Assembly (NCBI GenBank): GCA_033032175.1
Contig: CM065311.1
Span: 5,263,190-5,327,189 of the forward strand
Length of the DNA stretch: 64,000 nt
Direction: 5' to 3'
DNA from: Saturnia japonica
Lineage: Eukaryota; Arthropoda; Insecta; Lepidoptera; Saturniidae
Made by a program: the position numbers and the translations under genes. Numbering within the stretch: position 1 is the first letter of the stretch; the number at the start of each line of letters is the position of its first letter. Shown here piece by piece: positions 52,280 to 64,000 of this stretch. The notes beneath the pieces are model-generated. The model was not told the origin of the DNA and made no database searches. It was given only the letters and a program-made list of their open reading frames with translations.

Positions 52280-53942
52280 AAATCCCGGTATAGTCCTTGT
52301 GAAACAAGGTCAAGCTAGTGTAAGTTATGATAAGTGGACAATAATTAAGATTTTAGATTTAAGTCTGATACGTGAGGATTTAGAATTCAATATAAAAAGA
52401 TATACTAAATTTAATCAATATTTAAAAACACATTTTGATAATGAAACATCTAATGTTCAACTTTTTAATGTAAAGCTTCAAACGAATTATGTAATGAATA
52501 TTAGTATTCAAAAATTAGAACAGTTATCTCCATCAACTAGAATTAAACGTGGACTTCTCAATCCTCTTGGATCTATTATTAAGCTTATAACTGGTAACTT
52601 AGATCATAATGATGCTTTAAGATATGAAAATATGATTGATTCTCTAACGACACGCCAAAATACACTCATTAAAAAGGTAACCTTAATATCAGATATTTCT
52701 GAATCAATGATAAAGATAACAAATTTCACGAAGGACAATTTCATTCGAATAGATAAAGAGTTACGAGAAATAAAAAAATTAATAAATCAAACTAATATTG
52801 ATATAACTACCCATAATTTTATTAATGTTTATAATTTATTTTTCCATAATTTTCAACTACTCTACATTCGGTTGAATGAAATTGAAACTTCTCTGGCATT
52901 CAGTAAATTAAAAATATTACACCAATCTCTTATAAACTCAAATGAATTATTAGAATTGTTAAAAAAGATAGAGAAATTCTACAAACTTGTGTATCCAGTA
53001 AGTTATGACAATTTAGTTAAAATAGAGCAATGTATAGAGCTTAAAGCTTATACAAAAGGAAGTCAAATAACATTCATTTTAGATATACCAATAATTAGAG
53101 ATGAAATTTATACATACTACAGAGCAATTCCAATACCTATGACCAATCCTTCTAATCATACCACCATCATTATTCCTAAATTTCCTTACCTATTAGTAAA
53201 AGGGTCTAAATTTGTCTCGCTCACTTTACCTTGTAATGAACTTCACGACGAAATGTTCCTGTGTCACGAGGATGATTCTCGAACAACTTCAGAAGACACT
53301 TGCATAACAGCATTAATTCAATTTTCTTCGAATACGAGTTCTTGTCATCCAGTACCAGTTGAAATCAAGACCATTAAGATACAACCAATTGGAAAAGAGA
53401 GATGGATTCTTCATAGTAACGCTGAGAATATATTATCAAAAATTTGTAACGACGAAATAACGAAAGAAAATATAGAAGGGACATACTTCCTCGTCCTAGA
53501 TGACCATTGCGATGTTAAAATTGGTGAAATTACGCTAAAAGCTCACCATATTACTACGAGTAATTTGAAGATGTCAAAATTACCGATTATTAATCTTCCC
53601 GAAATAACAATTACTGAGCAACAATTGCAACGTGAACCCATCAATTTGGATAACAGTGAATTAATAAATCTTCAACATTTAAATAATCTTTTAAAAATCA
53701 GTGAAAGTGAACTAAAAACATCAAGTGAAAGAATTATTAATGTAAAAAGTGTTAGTGCCGGAACTTTATTGTTATATGTGATTATATTTCTATTAATTCT
53801 TGTATTCTTAGTATATAAGCTCAGTTTTTGTAAAAATTATTGCTATCGAAATAATCATAGTGATAATCATCCCTCTGATAATTTCGAACTTGAGGGGGGA
53901 GGAGTTATGCAGTCTGTACCCTCTCTTATTACGTCTTGTTAA
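52214..53942 (+). CDS. Envelope glycoprotein of the endogenous retrovirus (exon 2)
   Basis: The env frame opens after a stop at 52,197-52,199, overlaps the end of integrase by about 65 nt in the +1 frame and runs to TAA at 53,940-53,942. There is no ATG near its start. The likely start codon is in the leader (49,117), giving about 581 residues after splicing. A Leu/Ile-rich segment encoded at about 52,215-52,250 would be the signal sequence. A furin-type RIKR site is encoded at 52,539-52,550, followed by a Gly/Leu-rich stretch like the fusion region of errantivirus Env and baculovirus F proteins. A membrane segment of about 20 residues (TLLLYVIIFLLILVFLVYK) lies near the C terminus, then a short tail whose last 13 codons lie in the 3' LTR. 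No inactivating change is visible. Confidence 0.85.
53892..53902 (+). promoter_or_regulatory. Polypurine tract
   Basis: Eleven purines, GAGGGGGGAGG, directly before the 3' LTR and inside the env frame. This is the expected primer for plus-strand synthesis. Confidence 0.88.
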
Positions 53943-54209
53943 TTGGTACATACGTTAGAAATGCTGATGTTACGTTTTTAACCCATATTATGTCTGCAAA
54001 CTACTGATAGACACCTGGTGTTTTGACTGAATGTATTGCGACATATTTCTCATTATTTCATAGTAAACAGCCCCACTTTGTGTTTATAGAATAAGAGTTT
54101 ATAAAAGAGACATTTGTAACAAATAAAAGCATTCTTAATAAAGCTTCTTGAGAATCAGTCTTGTCTTAGACTTTTTAAAAACCCTCGGCAGTGCTCCCGA
54201 AATTTAACT
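53903..54209 (+). repeat. 3' LTR
   Basis: 307 bp, same as the 5' LTR with no difference that I can find by reading. It contains the end of env. Confidence 0.93.
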
Positions 54210-54213
54210 AGCT
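54210..54213 (+). repeat. Target-site duplication, right (AGCT)
   Basis: AGCT directly after the 3' LTR matches the copy before the 5' LTR. Removing the element restores an ATAGCTAGTTAAT site like the tails of short repeats elsewhere in the window. Confidence 0.8.
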
Positions 54214-55029
54214 AGTTAATACCTCTGCTCCAGCGGATGGCATATATACCAATTTTACGTACATTTTTGTTATGTAAGGGAGCTAAATATTAAAAAAATA
54301 TATGTTTAGAACTGTTCAGATTGTTGATGCGAATTCTACAAATAAGTCGGCAGAAAATATTTCATCCCGAGTAGAACAATAATATAGCGTTTGATAAAAA
54401 CAAATTAAACCAACCACGGAACAACCCAACCAAATGCACAATCGATACACCGAATCGAATAAAAAAAACCGATAAAGACGACAATAAAGGATATTTTCAT
54501 TACGGGTACGTATTCCGAAACGGTGAAATGGACCGCATTTAAATTTTGATAGGGCAGTCCCTATCTGGACATCAATGGAAAGGACTGTCGCTGGGAGGGC
54601 CCTCTGAACATTAATGGCCTTTCGCTATTGTTTTACGACGTTTAATCGAGTGCGTCTTGTGCCTTTTCTCTTAATTATACTTTTATTAAACTATTACGCA
54701 CAATTATGTTGTAAATAATTTCGTTGGTAATGGCAAATTACTGCAAAATAAGGGCTTATCGATTATTATTATAAAGGTACAGAAATGAATTAATATTTGT
54801 TAATATGATTAATATTTTAATATAATTATAAAGCTAGTAATGAAAGCTGCTCACTCTTCAACGCTCGTAATGGACTATGTAAATGTGTAATTTTTTTTTT
54901 CAATTTTCCTATATGAAAGATATGAAAGTCTATGAAGTTTGTTTGTATGTCTGGATTTTACTTGCAAACGGTTTCACCGATTTCTATGAAATTTTGTACT
55001 CTGGAAGCTTACGATTTTAGGCAAAGCAA

Positions 55030-55475
55030 AATTTCTTTGGAGATTTCTCCCTACGGCAGTCCGACTGGTGAAATACCTCCACCCTAGAAAAGATCGCAGC
55101 CAACTAACCTTCTTTTGTGTTCCTGCGGTGAGTAATGTTTGCAGAGCTCCTTGAGGAAGGCGGGGTTTAAAGAGAGGTAAGGCACACAAATTTCTTTGCT
55201 CATTTCTCTCTACTTGAGGCAGGCTGACTGGAGGAAAACCTCCACCCTACAGAAGATCGCAGCCAAATAATCTAATCTAACCTATCCTTCTATTGTGTTT
55301 TTCTGTGGTGAGTAGGATTCCCAGAGCTCCCTGGGGTCTCTACCCTACCTTGCAGGTTCAAGGTAGGCAAAGCGCTTGTGATATCTATGCAATAAAAAAT
55401 GTCTATAAACTACATTAGCCGTTTACCATCACGTGGACCGTGTGCTTGTGGTGAATATGCGTACTAAGGTGGCAA
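55030..55475 (+). repeat. Family C dispersed repeat, two copies in a row
   Basis: Two successive related blocks (about 55,030-55,160 and 55,188-55,475) each contain AAATTTCTTTG, then AAGATCGCAGCCAA and CAGAGCTCC. Confidence 0.65.
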
Positions 55476-55569
55476 CCCTAGTTGTATAAAATACATTTTC
55501 CCAAATGTAAATATTATGCAAAAACTCCTGTGCAGTTATTAATCCCATCTGATAGTGGGATTTGCCTTC

Positions 55570-55940
55570 CTCGTACTTCGCTCTATCTGTTGTATCATCT
55601 ACGGTAACATTACAGAACCTAAGATATTTTTGACTTATGTCGTCCTCTGAGTCTGAACCCCGACGTGTTCAGATTGGTCACTATATTTCCAATATAATCT
55701 GGAGACCTCCTCTTGATGTGCCCAAACCACCGTAGCCTGCTTTCTTGGAGCTTGTTAGCGATGTCACGTACACCCAGACTGCCGCAAACGTACTCATGAC
55801 GTAGCATCTTCATTTCGGCAACTTGCATGGAATGGACTGGGTGTTGAGTTACGGCCCAAGTTTCGCTTCCGTAAGTAAGTACTGGCTTGATGATACTCTT
55901 GTACACAAGTCCCTTAAGTTTAACAGGAATTCTTGGGACG
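55570..55940 (-). pseudogene. RTE-type LINE, C-terminal fragment
   Basis: The minus-strand frame (55,906-55,619) reads YKSIIKPVLTYGSETWA, then EMKMLRHEYVCG, GVRDIANKLQESRLRWFGH and IKRR. This is the conserved end of RTE-clade LINE polymerases (LYGSETW ... EMRMLR ... RLRWFGH). The catalytic domain is missing. Confidence 0.85.
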
Positions 55941-56116
55941 CAGGTTACACCAGTTACTTCCCACCACTTTAATCAGGCAGCCGCAATACGATGCTGAAGA
56001 CGAACCTAATTTATAACGATATTTACAATTGACGTGTTAAACATTTATACTTACAACTTACTTACCACAGTTTTACATGTAAGTAAAACTAACAAATATA
56101 GGTTCTTTCTAATGTC

Positions 56117-56275
56117 CGCCAGGCTACTTACTACCACCGTCAAGTTGAAAGTCTGTAGGTGTGGTCCGGCAGTTGCACTTTAGGGCCAATCTCCCTCTAG
56201 GCTTAGCGTGTTACTTTCTACCTTAGTCCACATCATCACTTAATAAGAGGTGAGATTGTGCTCAAACGCTACACC
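56117..56275 (-). repeat. Family A dispersed repeat, reverse copy
   Basis: On the minus strand it reads ATCTCACCTCTTATTAAGTG, then TGATGTGG and CTAAGCCTAGAGGGAGATTG. It matches 3,757 and 35,772 with divergence. Confidence 0.6.
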
Positions 56276-56739
56276 TATGACGTATAAAAAAACGTAAACC
56301 TACTAACAATTATTACATGGTACATGAACATTACTTTAGGGAAGAATATTATTCATGTTTTATTATGTATAGTCATTTAAAAAAAACATTGGTTCACTTA
56401 ATTCACACCAAATCAAATATACTTATTACGTCATTAGATATATATACATTTAATACTTAATATCAATCTTTTTAGTATTCAAATAGTTTTAAATTGGAAA
56501 AATAGTGATACAAAATAATTTTTATTTTGTGGTTATTCATCCCTCTGATGTAGGAAAAGAAACTCGAAAACAAGAAGATTTATGTTCTCTACAAAAAAGG
56601 GTTTTTCGTTCCAATGTAATTGTTTTTGTTTCTCTACATTGTTTCTTTGCTAATAATTTCGTGCTTATTTCACTGGTGGCGTTTTTTTTTTATTATTTAT
56701 CTAACTATGTTAATAAATCCGTAGTCTTGGTTCTGGATT

Positions 56740-57195
56740 TAACTAAAAACCGGCATAACCGATTGTTATGAAATTTTGTAGAAGAAATGCTTATGTCATT
56801 GGTCAATTGATATGGTATAAGAATTTTCAATATTGCTTTTAGTAATCGTAAAAAAATAATTTCCAAAAAATTTTTATTAATTAAAATTTTGTACACAAGA
56901 AGAATTGTCAATAATAATTCATTCAAAGGTAAAAACATAATTTCAAAAATTTAAATTTTCATCAAATCTCAACCGATTCTGATCAAATTTTCTAAACGGG
57001 AAGCATAAGTATCGTCAAAAAAAATATTTAGGAATCGTAAAAAATTAAGTTCTTAATCGTTTTTCATGAAATTTTGTACACATGAAGCATATGTTATTTA
57101 TTAGTTGTTAGATTATATGAATTGTCAATAATAACAGTAAAAATAACCACTGCGTGGTAACAAACGCATGCTGAGCCGCGGGCACACCGCTAGTT
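56740..57195 (+). repeat. Family E dispersed repeat, copy 2
   Basis: It starts near CGGCATAACCGATTGTTATG and ends GCATGCTGAGCCGCGGGCAC, then CCGCTAGTTATAA, parallel to the copy at 30,690-31,215. Confidence 0.6.
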
Positions 57196-59100
57196 ATAAA
57201 TATAGGCATAGAGTTTAATGATACAATTGATTTCAAAGCCTTTTTTTCTGTTTGCATTCTGTATAAGACTTATAATACTAAAATAAAAATATAGTAAAAA
57301 TTAGCAAAAGTTATTATCGTATGTCCTATGCAATGATATAGTTAACTTATATACCCTATAAATCTAAATTTATACGTTATATCATTGACCAGCTGCGCTC
57401 GTCTGGACAACAGGATACCGTCGATCGAGCACACGTACGAATCGGGCTACTTCCACTCTAAGTTATTTTAAAGACAAAAATCCTTGATCCTTAGAAGATT
57501 TTGGAGATTATCCGGATAAAACTAACATTTATAAAATTAAAATAATTAAACAATTTTTTTTTTATATAAAAGTGTTGTATAATCTTTCATATGCATTTAG
57601 TTAAAATCTGCTATTTTAACATTATTACAAACAGACACTTCAGTTTTACTGATTGTATATATGAACTCGGTACTATGATTATTTATCATACTTTATATTA
57701 AAGTAATGTTATGTTTACGTTATTCTTATAATCCTATAGCTTAGTAAAATATGGTCACAATTGTCACAAACAACCTCGTCCGATGGAACAGTTTCAAGCT
57801 TGTGATCTGTGTTGAACTAATCATTTAGAACCTAAACCCCTTAAATAATATTGCACTAAAATATTTATCGGTGCCGGCAACTTCTGTGCCTTCAAAATAC
57901 ATGTTCTCGAGAGCGGAATATGTACTCTCGTTTAGAAGGAGCAGACTCCTGGATGACGTTATTAATTAATAAATAAACACCATTAATTCAGTATGTAAAA
58001 TATTGTGATTCAAATAATTGTACCGTAAAATATACTATAACATAACACTAGAAAAATAAATGTGACAACATTATTTTTAAGTTTGACATTAGTAATAAAT
58101 AATAATAATAATAAGTATAAGGAATAAAAAGCGCAATATAGTTGTGAATTCTTTGAAATTGCGCAAAAACCGACAAATAAATACTTAGAGCGCGTCTCTC
58201 CACAGTAGCTCTCTCGTAACGTATAGGATTGTCACAGCAAAAAAATATAACTATTGTATTAAAAGAAAATTTTATTGATAATATGAGAAAAGGTAAGTAC
58301 TATTATTAGGTAGTAATTATAACGAAATACGATTACAAGTTGTGTGCGTATGTCATGTAATTAATGATAAGTGTGGGTGAAGCATTAAAAAACTATTTAG
58401 AATAATTTTATTTAGATATCCCTTGTATAGCACGTCAGTAGAAACTAGAAACACAAGACGAAACCGATGCGATGCGTTCTGTGACGTCTGCAACGTTGTT
58501 AGCACTTACTAGTTAGTATACTGATTAAATCAGCGCTGAGCGGTAGCCATTTAATTCGACCGCTAGGCGCAGTTTTCCTACTACATAGTTATTTTTTGTA
58601 ATTTGTTATTGGTTATTGTTTTAATTATAGAATATAAATGAAGAAAGATAAGCTCAAATGTTTCAACTACGTGCAAAAATGTTCGCTTTAGAACTATTGG
58701 ACGAACTGGCAGTATGCTAATTTCTATTTTATTTATAATTATTCGTTTTTTTCAAATATTCATATTATTGTAATTTACTATACTGTGTGATATAATTAGT
58801 AACTATTTTAAAATATGGTTTAATTGGAACCAATTTGAATCTATACTCGCAGCTTTCTAACAATTCATTCTGCATTATTATATAATAAACCTTACATAAA
58901 TATAATTTATCGAATTTATCGAACAAAATCTAAATACTTTTGTAACAGAACACTATGAATTTATCTTTCGATGTAAAATAATATTGCATGCCAGTATAAA
59001 TGCTTAAGTATTGTCTACTAAAACCCATATTAAACTGTATTTTGATTTAAATTGTCTGTTTGTAAATACTATGGTCAATAATAAATTATTATTATTATAG
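57196..59100. other. AT-rich intergenic region
   Basis: No supported gene. A GTAAGT donor-like site follows ATGAGAAAAG at about 58,282-58,297, with moderately GC-rich sequence upstream, which could be a first exon on the plus strand, but I find no partner exon. Confidence 0.35.
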
Positions 59101-59138
59101 TTGTCATCATGCCGGTTTGCAAACCTCTTGGCAGTTGT

Positions 59139-59345
59139 AAATACACTGGCTGATTCCGAAACGCGATAAACCAAAAGAGAGTCATTTTGACGAGTTTATT
59201 ACTATGCGCATGGTCATCGTAATCCAGTCGAATACAGATACCTACTACTTTGCTGGTTTACTGGATATAATACACTAGCTGATCCGGGAATACGTTTAAG
59301 CATGCCACTATTGCAGGTTACCTTGTTTATGGTGGTCGCCATTCA
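59139..59345 (+). repeat. Dispersed repeat fragment
   Basis: GGCTGATTCCGAAACGCGAT, followed by AAACCAAAAGAGAG, recurs in altered form near 47,060-47,090 (GTGATCCTGAAACACGACAA). TTTATGGTGGTCGCCATTC recurs near 47,130 and 12,841. Probably part of a LINE tail family. Confidence 0.5.
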
Positions 59346-59579
59346 GTCAAATAAAATAATTGTGATGTCCCATCCGCTAGATATCCCACATACCAATATT
59401 CATATAAATATGTACTCTCCTTCCTATGATGCAATGAAACTCTATATAGTATCGATTAAATATAAATAGAACCTAAATGGTATATTTTATCGTCAATTAT
59501 CAATGTTTATAAAGAAAAGAAACGCTGCATTGTAATGTAGGTATCTGTTTTTTTTTAATCATTAATGTTTAGTATTGCG

Positions 59580-59800
59580 ACCACAATCTTACCTAATCTT
59601 AAGTGACGATGTGGCCCAAGATGTTAGCTTGCTAAGACCAGTGGAAGACTGGCTCTCAAGTGGAGGTGTCGAAACACACCAATTGGTGTTTGGCGACAGA
59701 TTTTCAACTAGAGAGTGGTAACTAGCCAGGCAGGCATTAAAAATAGCCCTACCACCATATTATGATTCCATCACGATGTTTTTCTTCACTGAAAGCATTA
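59580..59800 (+). repeat. Family A dispersed repeat, long copy
   Basis: It starts ACCTAATCTTAAGTGACGAT, then GTGGCCCAAGA, AGACTGGCTCTCAAGTGG and TTGGCGACAGATTTTCAACT, ending with CATCACGATGTTTTTCTTCA near 59,770. This copy defines the order of blocks in the family. Confidence 0.7.
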
Positions 59801-60870
59801 TTAATTTTAAAGAACGCACAAAACATAACTTATCTTAATATTGTGTTAGTCCTTACGAGAAATATGTATTCTCTATATAATTATAATATATTTGTTATGG
59901 TATATAATACCCTACAAACAATATTTACTTATTTATATATTAATTACGATATTATTTCAATGAGATTGCTTGCGTAAATGAAGCAATTACCTTCATTTGC
60001 AAATACACGACAGTTTGTTGAATTCATTTGTACTGTGTTATAATTCAGATACTGTTGACATTACTGGTTGATTGATAGTCATTTATTTAATCTGTAATAT
60101 TAATCCGTAGCTTCCAAAGAACCGATTTATAATAATATTACCCACTAGCATACCGATCGTCTTGAAATATAATACAAAAATAATCACCTTATGACTGTTT
60201 GTATGTTGGATGCGTATTACTTAAAAATTTAATTAGGATATAATAGTCTAGAAAAATTATAGTGAGGATTCAGAAAATATATAGATCTTACCGTTTACAT
60301 TTTGTTTCTTATCAATGCCATAATGCAATATGTAGATACTGTGTATTTACAGACAATACGGAATATAAGGTAATTTTTAAAATAACTCATAAGTGTCGAA
60401 TTATGAGTTATTTTGAATCCTCTTTCCTAATTTACAATCAATACATTAACTTAAAATTTAATTATCATTGTGACGGTTTACAAATTTATTTCTGAATAGA
60501 ACGAAATCACAGTGTCACTACAGAGACGTTTCTACCGAACTTGGCCCCTTTTTCACATTTATGTTTTTCTTGGGATATACAGAAAATATATTATTAGGTC
60601 TATCATATGAAATTGGAATTTTGTTGAACTGGCGACTTTGATCTAAAATATCCTATTTGATCTTAAATAATATATATTTTATACGGAAATATCGAATCAT
60701 TTGGATAGGAATTCCAAATTCAAATTTATTTCAAATTTAGGCTTATGTACCTAACTATTTGAGTTTAGAATTTAGTGATTTATTTATTTTCGCACCATTT
60801 GATATTTCTTTGACATCGTTCTTGTCATAAAATAGAAAACATAAAATATCGCGCTATATATGAATATGAG

Positions 60871-61620
60871 TTTCACCGTGCCAACAGCGCTGCAGAAATA
60901 ACTCGAAGGATTAATGATGTGCATGAGAAAGCTACTGTAAAAGAAAGCACGGTACGTTTTTGGTTCCAACGTTTACGTTCTGGAAATTTTAACGTACGAA
61001 ACAAACCCCGTGGACGGCCGGAAACCCTAGTTGATAGATAATGAAGTATTTGATAATGAAATTGATAATGATCCATCGCAAACCACGTCAAAGTTAGCGG
61101 CAGGCTTCGGTGTGAGTGATCAAATAAGTTTAATTCACTTGAAACAAATTGGAAAAGTGAAAAAGCTTGAAAAATGGGTACCGCATGAATTGACTAAAGC
61201 GCACAAACACACACACATTGAGTGCTGCGTTACATTATTCAACGATCACAATAACAAGGCAATTTTGAATCGTATAGTTACTTGTGTCGAAAAATGGATC
61301 CTTTACCATAATCGGAAACGCTCATCACAGTTGTTGAACTCAGGAGAACGAGCCAAATCCTGTCCTAAGTGAAAGTTGACTCAGAAAAAGGGACTGGTGA
61401 GTGTTTGGTGGACCAGTGCTGGTGTCATACACTACAACTTCCTAAGACCTGGTTAGAGATAACGGCAGATCTGTATTGTCAACAATTGCAAACCATGGTG
61501 GAAAAGCTAGCCGTTAAACAACCCAGACTAGTCAATCTCTCTAGCCCACTGCTGCTTCAGGACACGTTTGACCCCATACTTCACGACTGACGGTCGCTAA
61601 ATTAGCGGAACTGCGGTTGG
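60871..61620 (+). pseudogene. Mariner transposase, frameshifted
   Basis: Plus-strand pieces in order: an HTH region with SAAEITRRINDVHEKATV and FWFQRLRSGNF (to about 61,038), a frame change, then DPSQTTSKLAAGFGVS, IHLKQIGKVKKLEKWVPHEL and EKWILYHNRKRS (to about 61,370), another frame change, then ITADLYCQQLQTMVEKLAV and RLVNLSSPLLL (to about 61,560). These are the conserved blocks of mariner transposases. The last catalytic part and the terminal repeats are not recognisable. Confidence 0.88.
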
Positions 61621-63039
61621 AATGTCTCTTTTTCTTTGTTGAAATTTCTTGCAAGGAAAAAAAATCTATTCTATGTGGCTGTCCAAACCGCCTTCAAAGA
61701 TTTTATTGATTCTCGTTCCCATAATTTTTGACGTGACAACGTCTTATAATTCGATGGAGCCGGCTGCACGCACGAAAAAGTCATGACTCATACGGCGTTA
61801 CCTCGCTCTGAGGCTTTCCATTTAAGGCTTGAAGTGCAAGCGAGAGCGCGGAATGAGCGACAAAGAGGCACAATCGGCCTCCGCGTTTGGTCCTTTCATT
61901 TCCTACTTTTCCTATCATCGTCCTATTCTCAACAGAATAACACAAATTGTAAGAAGTTAAATATCACACATGTATAAAAGTTGTAAAACAATTGCTCAGA
62001 GCACATTCATACTTGTAAAAACTATGTACATTGTAAACAAAGAATGACAATTGTATTTATGCGTACAAATAAATGTAACTTGATCAATCCAATTGTCATT
62101 TCCATTTACCTCCTTCTCTGTATCCATACAAAATATCTACCAAACAAATAAAATTAAAATTTTCTTTTGAAAAATGATACCAATCCATCAGTATTTTCTT
62201 ATGGCGTTATCAGTTCAACTATCGTCAGTAAACCGACTTTACAGACAACCGATTTTTTTAGCAATGGAATCAATGAACTACTTATAAAATGGCGAAAGTG
62301 CATAAATAATGATGTTGATGGTACATGCTTCGATTAATTAAATGTATAATTTCATAATATTTTCTTCCTTTTACTATTTCCATATAAAACGCTAATTTCA
62401 TATGTAAGTACCTGTGTCTTTTAATATATAACAACTTATTTAAAGTTCGATCATTCTTAATTATGCAAATACACGAATAATAATTATAAAAATATTGACT
62501 TCTAAAAACTTAGAATCACGCTATCTTGAAGCTTTTAAGAGAAAAGAGATTACAACGTCTGAAAATTTCAATAAGACTGCAATGTGAAGATTGAGTAGCT
62601 GAATTTGAATTCTGAAGTTTATCCCATACATATTCAGCTGGTAAGCGACGACGCAGTGCGCAAAACTTTTGGCACTCTCGCTTGCATACGAAAAATGAAA
62701 GTGCCGAGTTCATCAATAAAATGGTGCATTACTAACAATGTATATCATGTTGCCTGAACTGAACTTGCATTAAATAACTTAAGTATATGTATCTAAAACT
62801 TAAAAACATGTATTGTCTATAAGTCTATATGAAAGCTTTAAAGATTTATCTTCAAATTTGTCAATGATAACAAAAGCAATTGATCAATATTTTAAGACAA
62901 TAAAAAAGATAAATAGCGAAAGTATAAAAAATAAAAACGTTTCTTTACCTTAGATTAATGACTAGCTTAAAGTGCAGCGAACACCAATAATTAATCTAAG
63001 CTCTTTATAAACAATATCTTGATCATACTATATTATTAA
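61621..63039. other. Intergenic, nothing firmly supported
   Basis: A moderately GC-rich stretch at about 61,760-61,900 and a minus-strand open frame at 62,516-62,716 (contains RECQKFCALRRRLPAEYVWD) stand out, but I find no splice pair, domain or repeat match for either. Confidence 0.35.
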
Positions 63040-63345
63040 ACAAAGTCCCCCGCCGCGTCTGTCTGTCTGTCTGAACACGATAAACTAAAAAACTGCCTAA
63101 CGGATTTTCATACGGCTTTCGTTAATGGACGGAATGTTTAAATTCATTAAAGGTTTTGTGTAAATTGGTTGAAATATGACGATGATTTTTAAAGATGTCG
63201 GAAAAAGTCATGCCGACTGGGAGCTTCACCGACGTGCGCTTGTAAACCAATAGAGTTATAGGCACAGAGTACTATTACATATAGGTTATAGGTATGAATT
63301 ACCCTGCTAACAGTGCGAAGCCGGGGCGGGTTGCTAGTTGTAAAT
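63040..63345 (+). repeat. Family D dispersed repeat, copy 2
   Basis: It shares AAGATGTCGGAAAAAGTCAT, then GCCGACTGGGAG, AACCAATAGAGTTATA and a GCGAAGCCGGGGCGG tail with the copy at 11,690-11,955. Confidence 0.7.
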
Positions 63346-63704
63346 ATTTTAGGTTTAAAATACCATTTCCAGTAAAAATGATGTAAGTAAATATAACATA
63401 TAACAACATTTTTTCATCAAAATCTATCCAGTAGTTTTTTAAAAATATTTGTTTCATAGATAAATGAATAATGATTTGTAAGTGTGTCAATGAGTCAGTA
63501 GAAATAAATTTGAATAATAATAATTAATTATTTATTTATCCTCGGTATATGAGTTACTTATAAATGATTAATATCTGGGCGACCGAGCTATACTCGGTGT
63601 CTTACGGAAAAAAAGAAAAACACTTATCTAGGTAAACTTGAAATGTAAAACATTACCTATATACAAAATTTCATCCAAATCGTTGTAGCCATTTCCAAGA
63701 AACC

Positions 63705-63743
<39 letters not shown>

Positions 63744-64000
63744 AGAATTGCTCACTTAATAGTATAAAATATTTATTATAAACTCATATACAATAGAAAT
63801 ATGAAATAATAATAAATAAATTCAAAATAACAAATATAACATAATACCCCTTACAGGAAGGAGGCAATAATATATTCCATAATATCTTCCTTTATCTCAA
63901 GGGTCTTAAGGCGTATTATCTATATTAAAAAAAATGAATAATTTAGCGAGTACGGCTTGGGACGAGAACCATTCGGTTCTGATCCACATTACCGGAGATA
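63346..64000. other. AT-rich end of window
   Basis: Apart from the AT microsatellite I see no gene, splice pair or repeat match. Confidence 0.4.
63709..63739 (+). repeat. (AT)n microsatellite
   Basis: About 15 uninterrupted AT dinucleotides. Confidence 0.95.

Larger units (their letters stand above)
48637..54209 (+). mobile_element. Errantivirus-type endogenous retrovirus, pol-deleted, gag-integrase-env
   Basis: A 5,573-bp element with 307-bp LTRs (48,637-48,943 and 53,903-54,209) in which I see no differences. The LTR ends are AGTTA and TAACT, and a 4-bp AGCT duplication flanks the element. A tRNA-Ser-type primer site follows the 5' LTR and a polypurine tract precedes the 3' LTR. Gag, integrase and an envelope with a furin-type site place it in the insect errantivirus group (gypsy, 17.6, 297, TED), whose full members are roughly 7-8 kb. 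Protease, reverse transcriptase and RNase H are absent, yet both ORFs are open. It cannot copy itself but has all visible cis signals for mobilisation by a complete relative. The matching LTRs argue for a recent insertion. Confidence 0.93.

Noticed and set aside
58200..58297. Possible first exon ending ATGAGAAAAG|GTAAGT on the plus strand
   Set aside because: Only three codons precede the donor and I could not find a partner exon downstream within the window.
62516..62716. Minus-strand frame with a basic, cysteine-containing segment
   Set aside because: No recognisable family, no convincing acceptor or donor, and no neighbouring exon.

Overview
This window is animal nuclear DNA, most likely from a moth or butterfly. 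That is inferred from AT-rich DNA, genes split into many short exons with GT/AG introns, and dense remnants of LINEs, mariner, Tigger-like and short non-autonomous repeats resembling those common in Lepidoptera. There is no sign of bacterial gene organisation, CRISPR arrays or operons. Almost all the coding sequence lies in short exons that do not begin with ATG, so I rebuilt the genes by matching splice sites, reading phase and domain continuity.

Region 1 (about 1.0-28.6 kb, minus strand) is one 16-exon gene running from a signal-peptide exon at 28,418 to a stop at 1,283. It encodes a predicted protein of about 895 residues: signal peptide, cysteine-rich module, five CUB-like domains, and a hydrophobic C-terminal tail with no cytoplasmic domain, which suggests a GPI anchor. 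Every exon junction keeps phase. The one exception inside an exon is a single-base deficit in a C run in exon 6 (plus-strand GGGG at 17,164-17,167), which breaks the frame and is either an assembly error or a real disabling change. Introns carry LINE, mariner and short-repeat fragments. Intron 1 holds tandem copies of the exon 1 splice-donor region.

Region 2 (29-35 kb) is intergenic: a hairpin element beside a truncated small ORF, a large foldback whose spacer holds a Tigger/pogo-like fragment, and a LINE 3' end with a poly(A) tail.

Region 3 (35.5-41.8 kb, minus strand) is a cysteine-rich gene. It has one shared first exon (41,369-41,779), then three related exons that all begin in phase 0 with an LPxSAxKRNGxQDQ-like module and each carry their own stop, then a normal internal exon and a cysteine-rich last exon. 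The layout suggests alternative last exons.

Region 4 (48,637-54,209, plus strand) is a complete-ended endogenous retrovirus of the insect errantivirus (gypsy/TED/17.6-like) group. It has two 307-bp LTRs that look identical, a 4-bp target duplication, a tRNA-Ser-type primer binding site and a polypurine tract. It encodes an intact Gag fused in frame to integrase, plus an intact Env. Protease, reverse transcriptase and RNase H are absent. Env appears to be made from a spliced RNA whose start codon lies in the leader and whose signal sequence overlaps the end of the integrase ORF.

Region 5 (54.2-64 kb) has no convincing host gene. It holds an RTE-type LINE fragment, a broken mariner transposase, and several short repeats.
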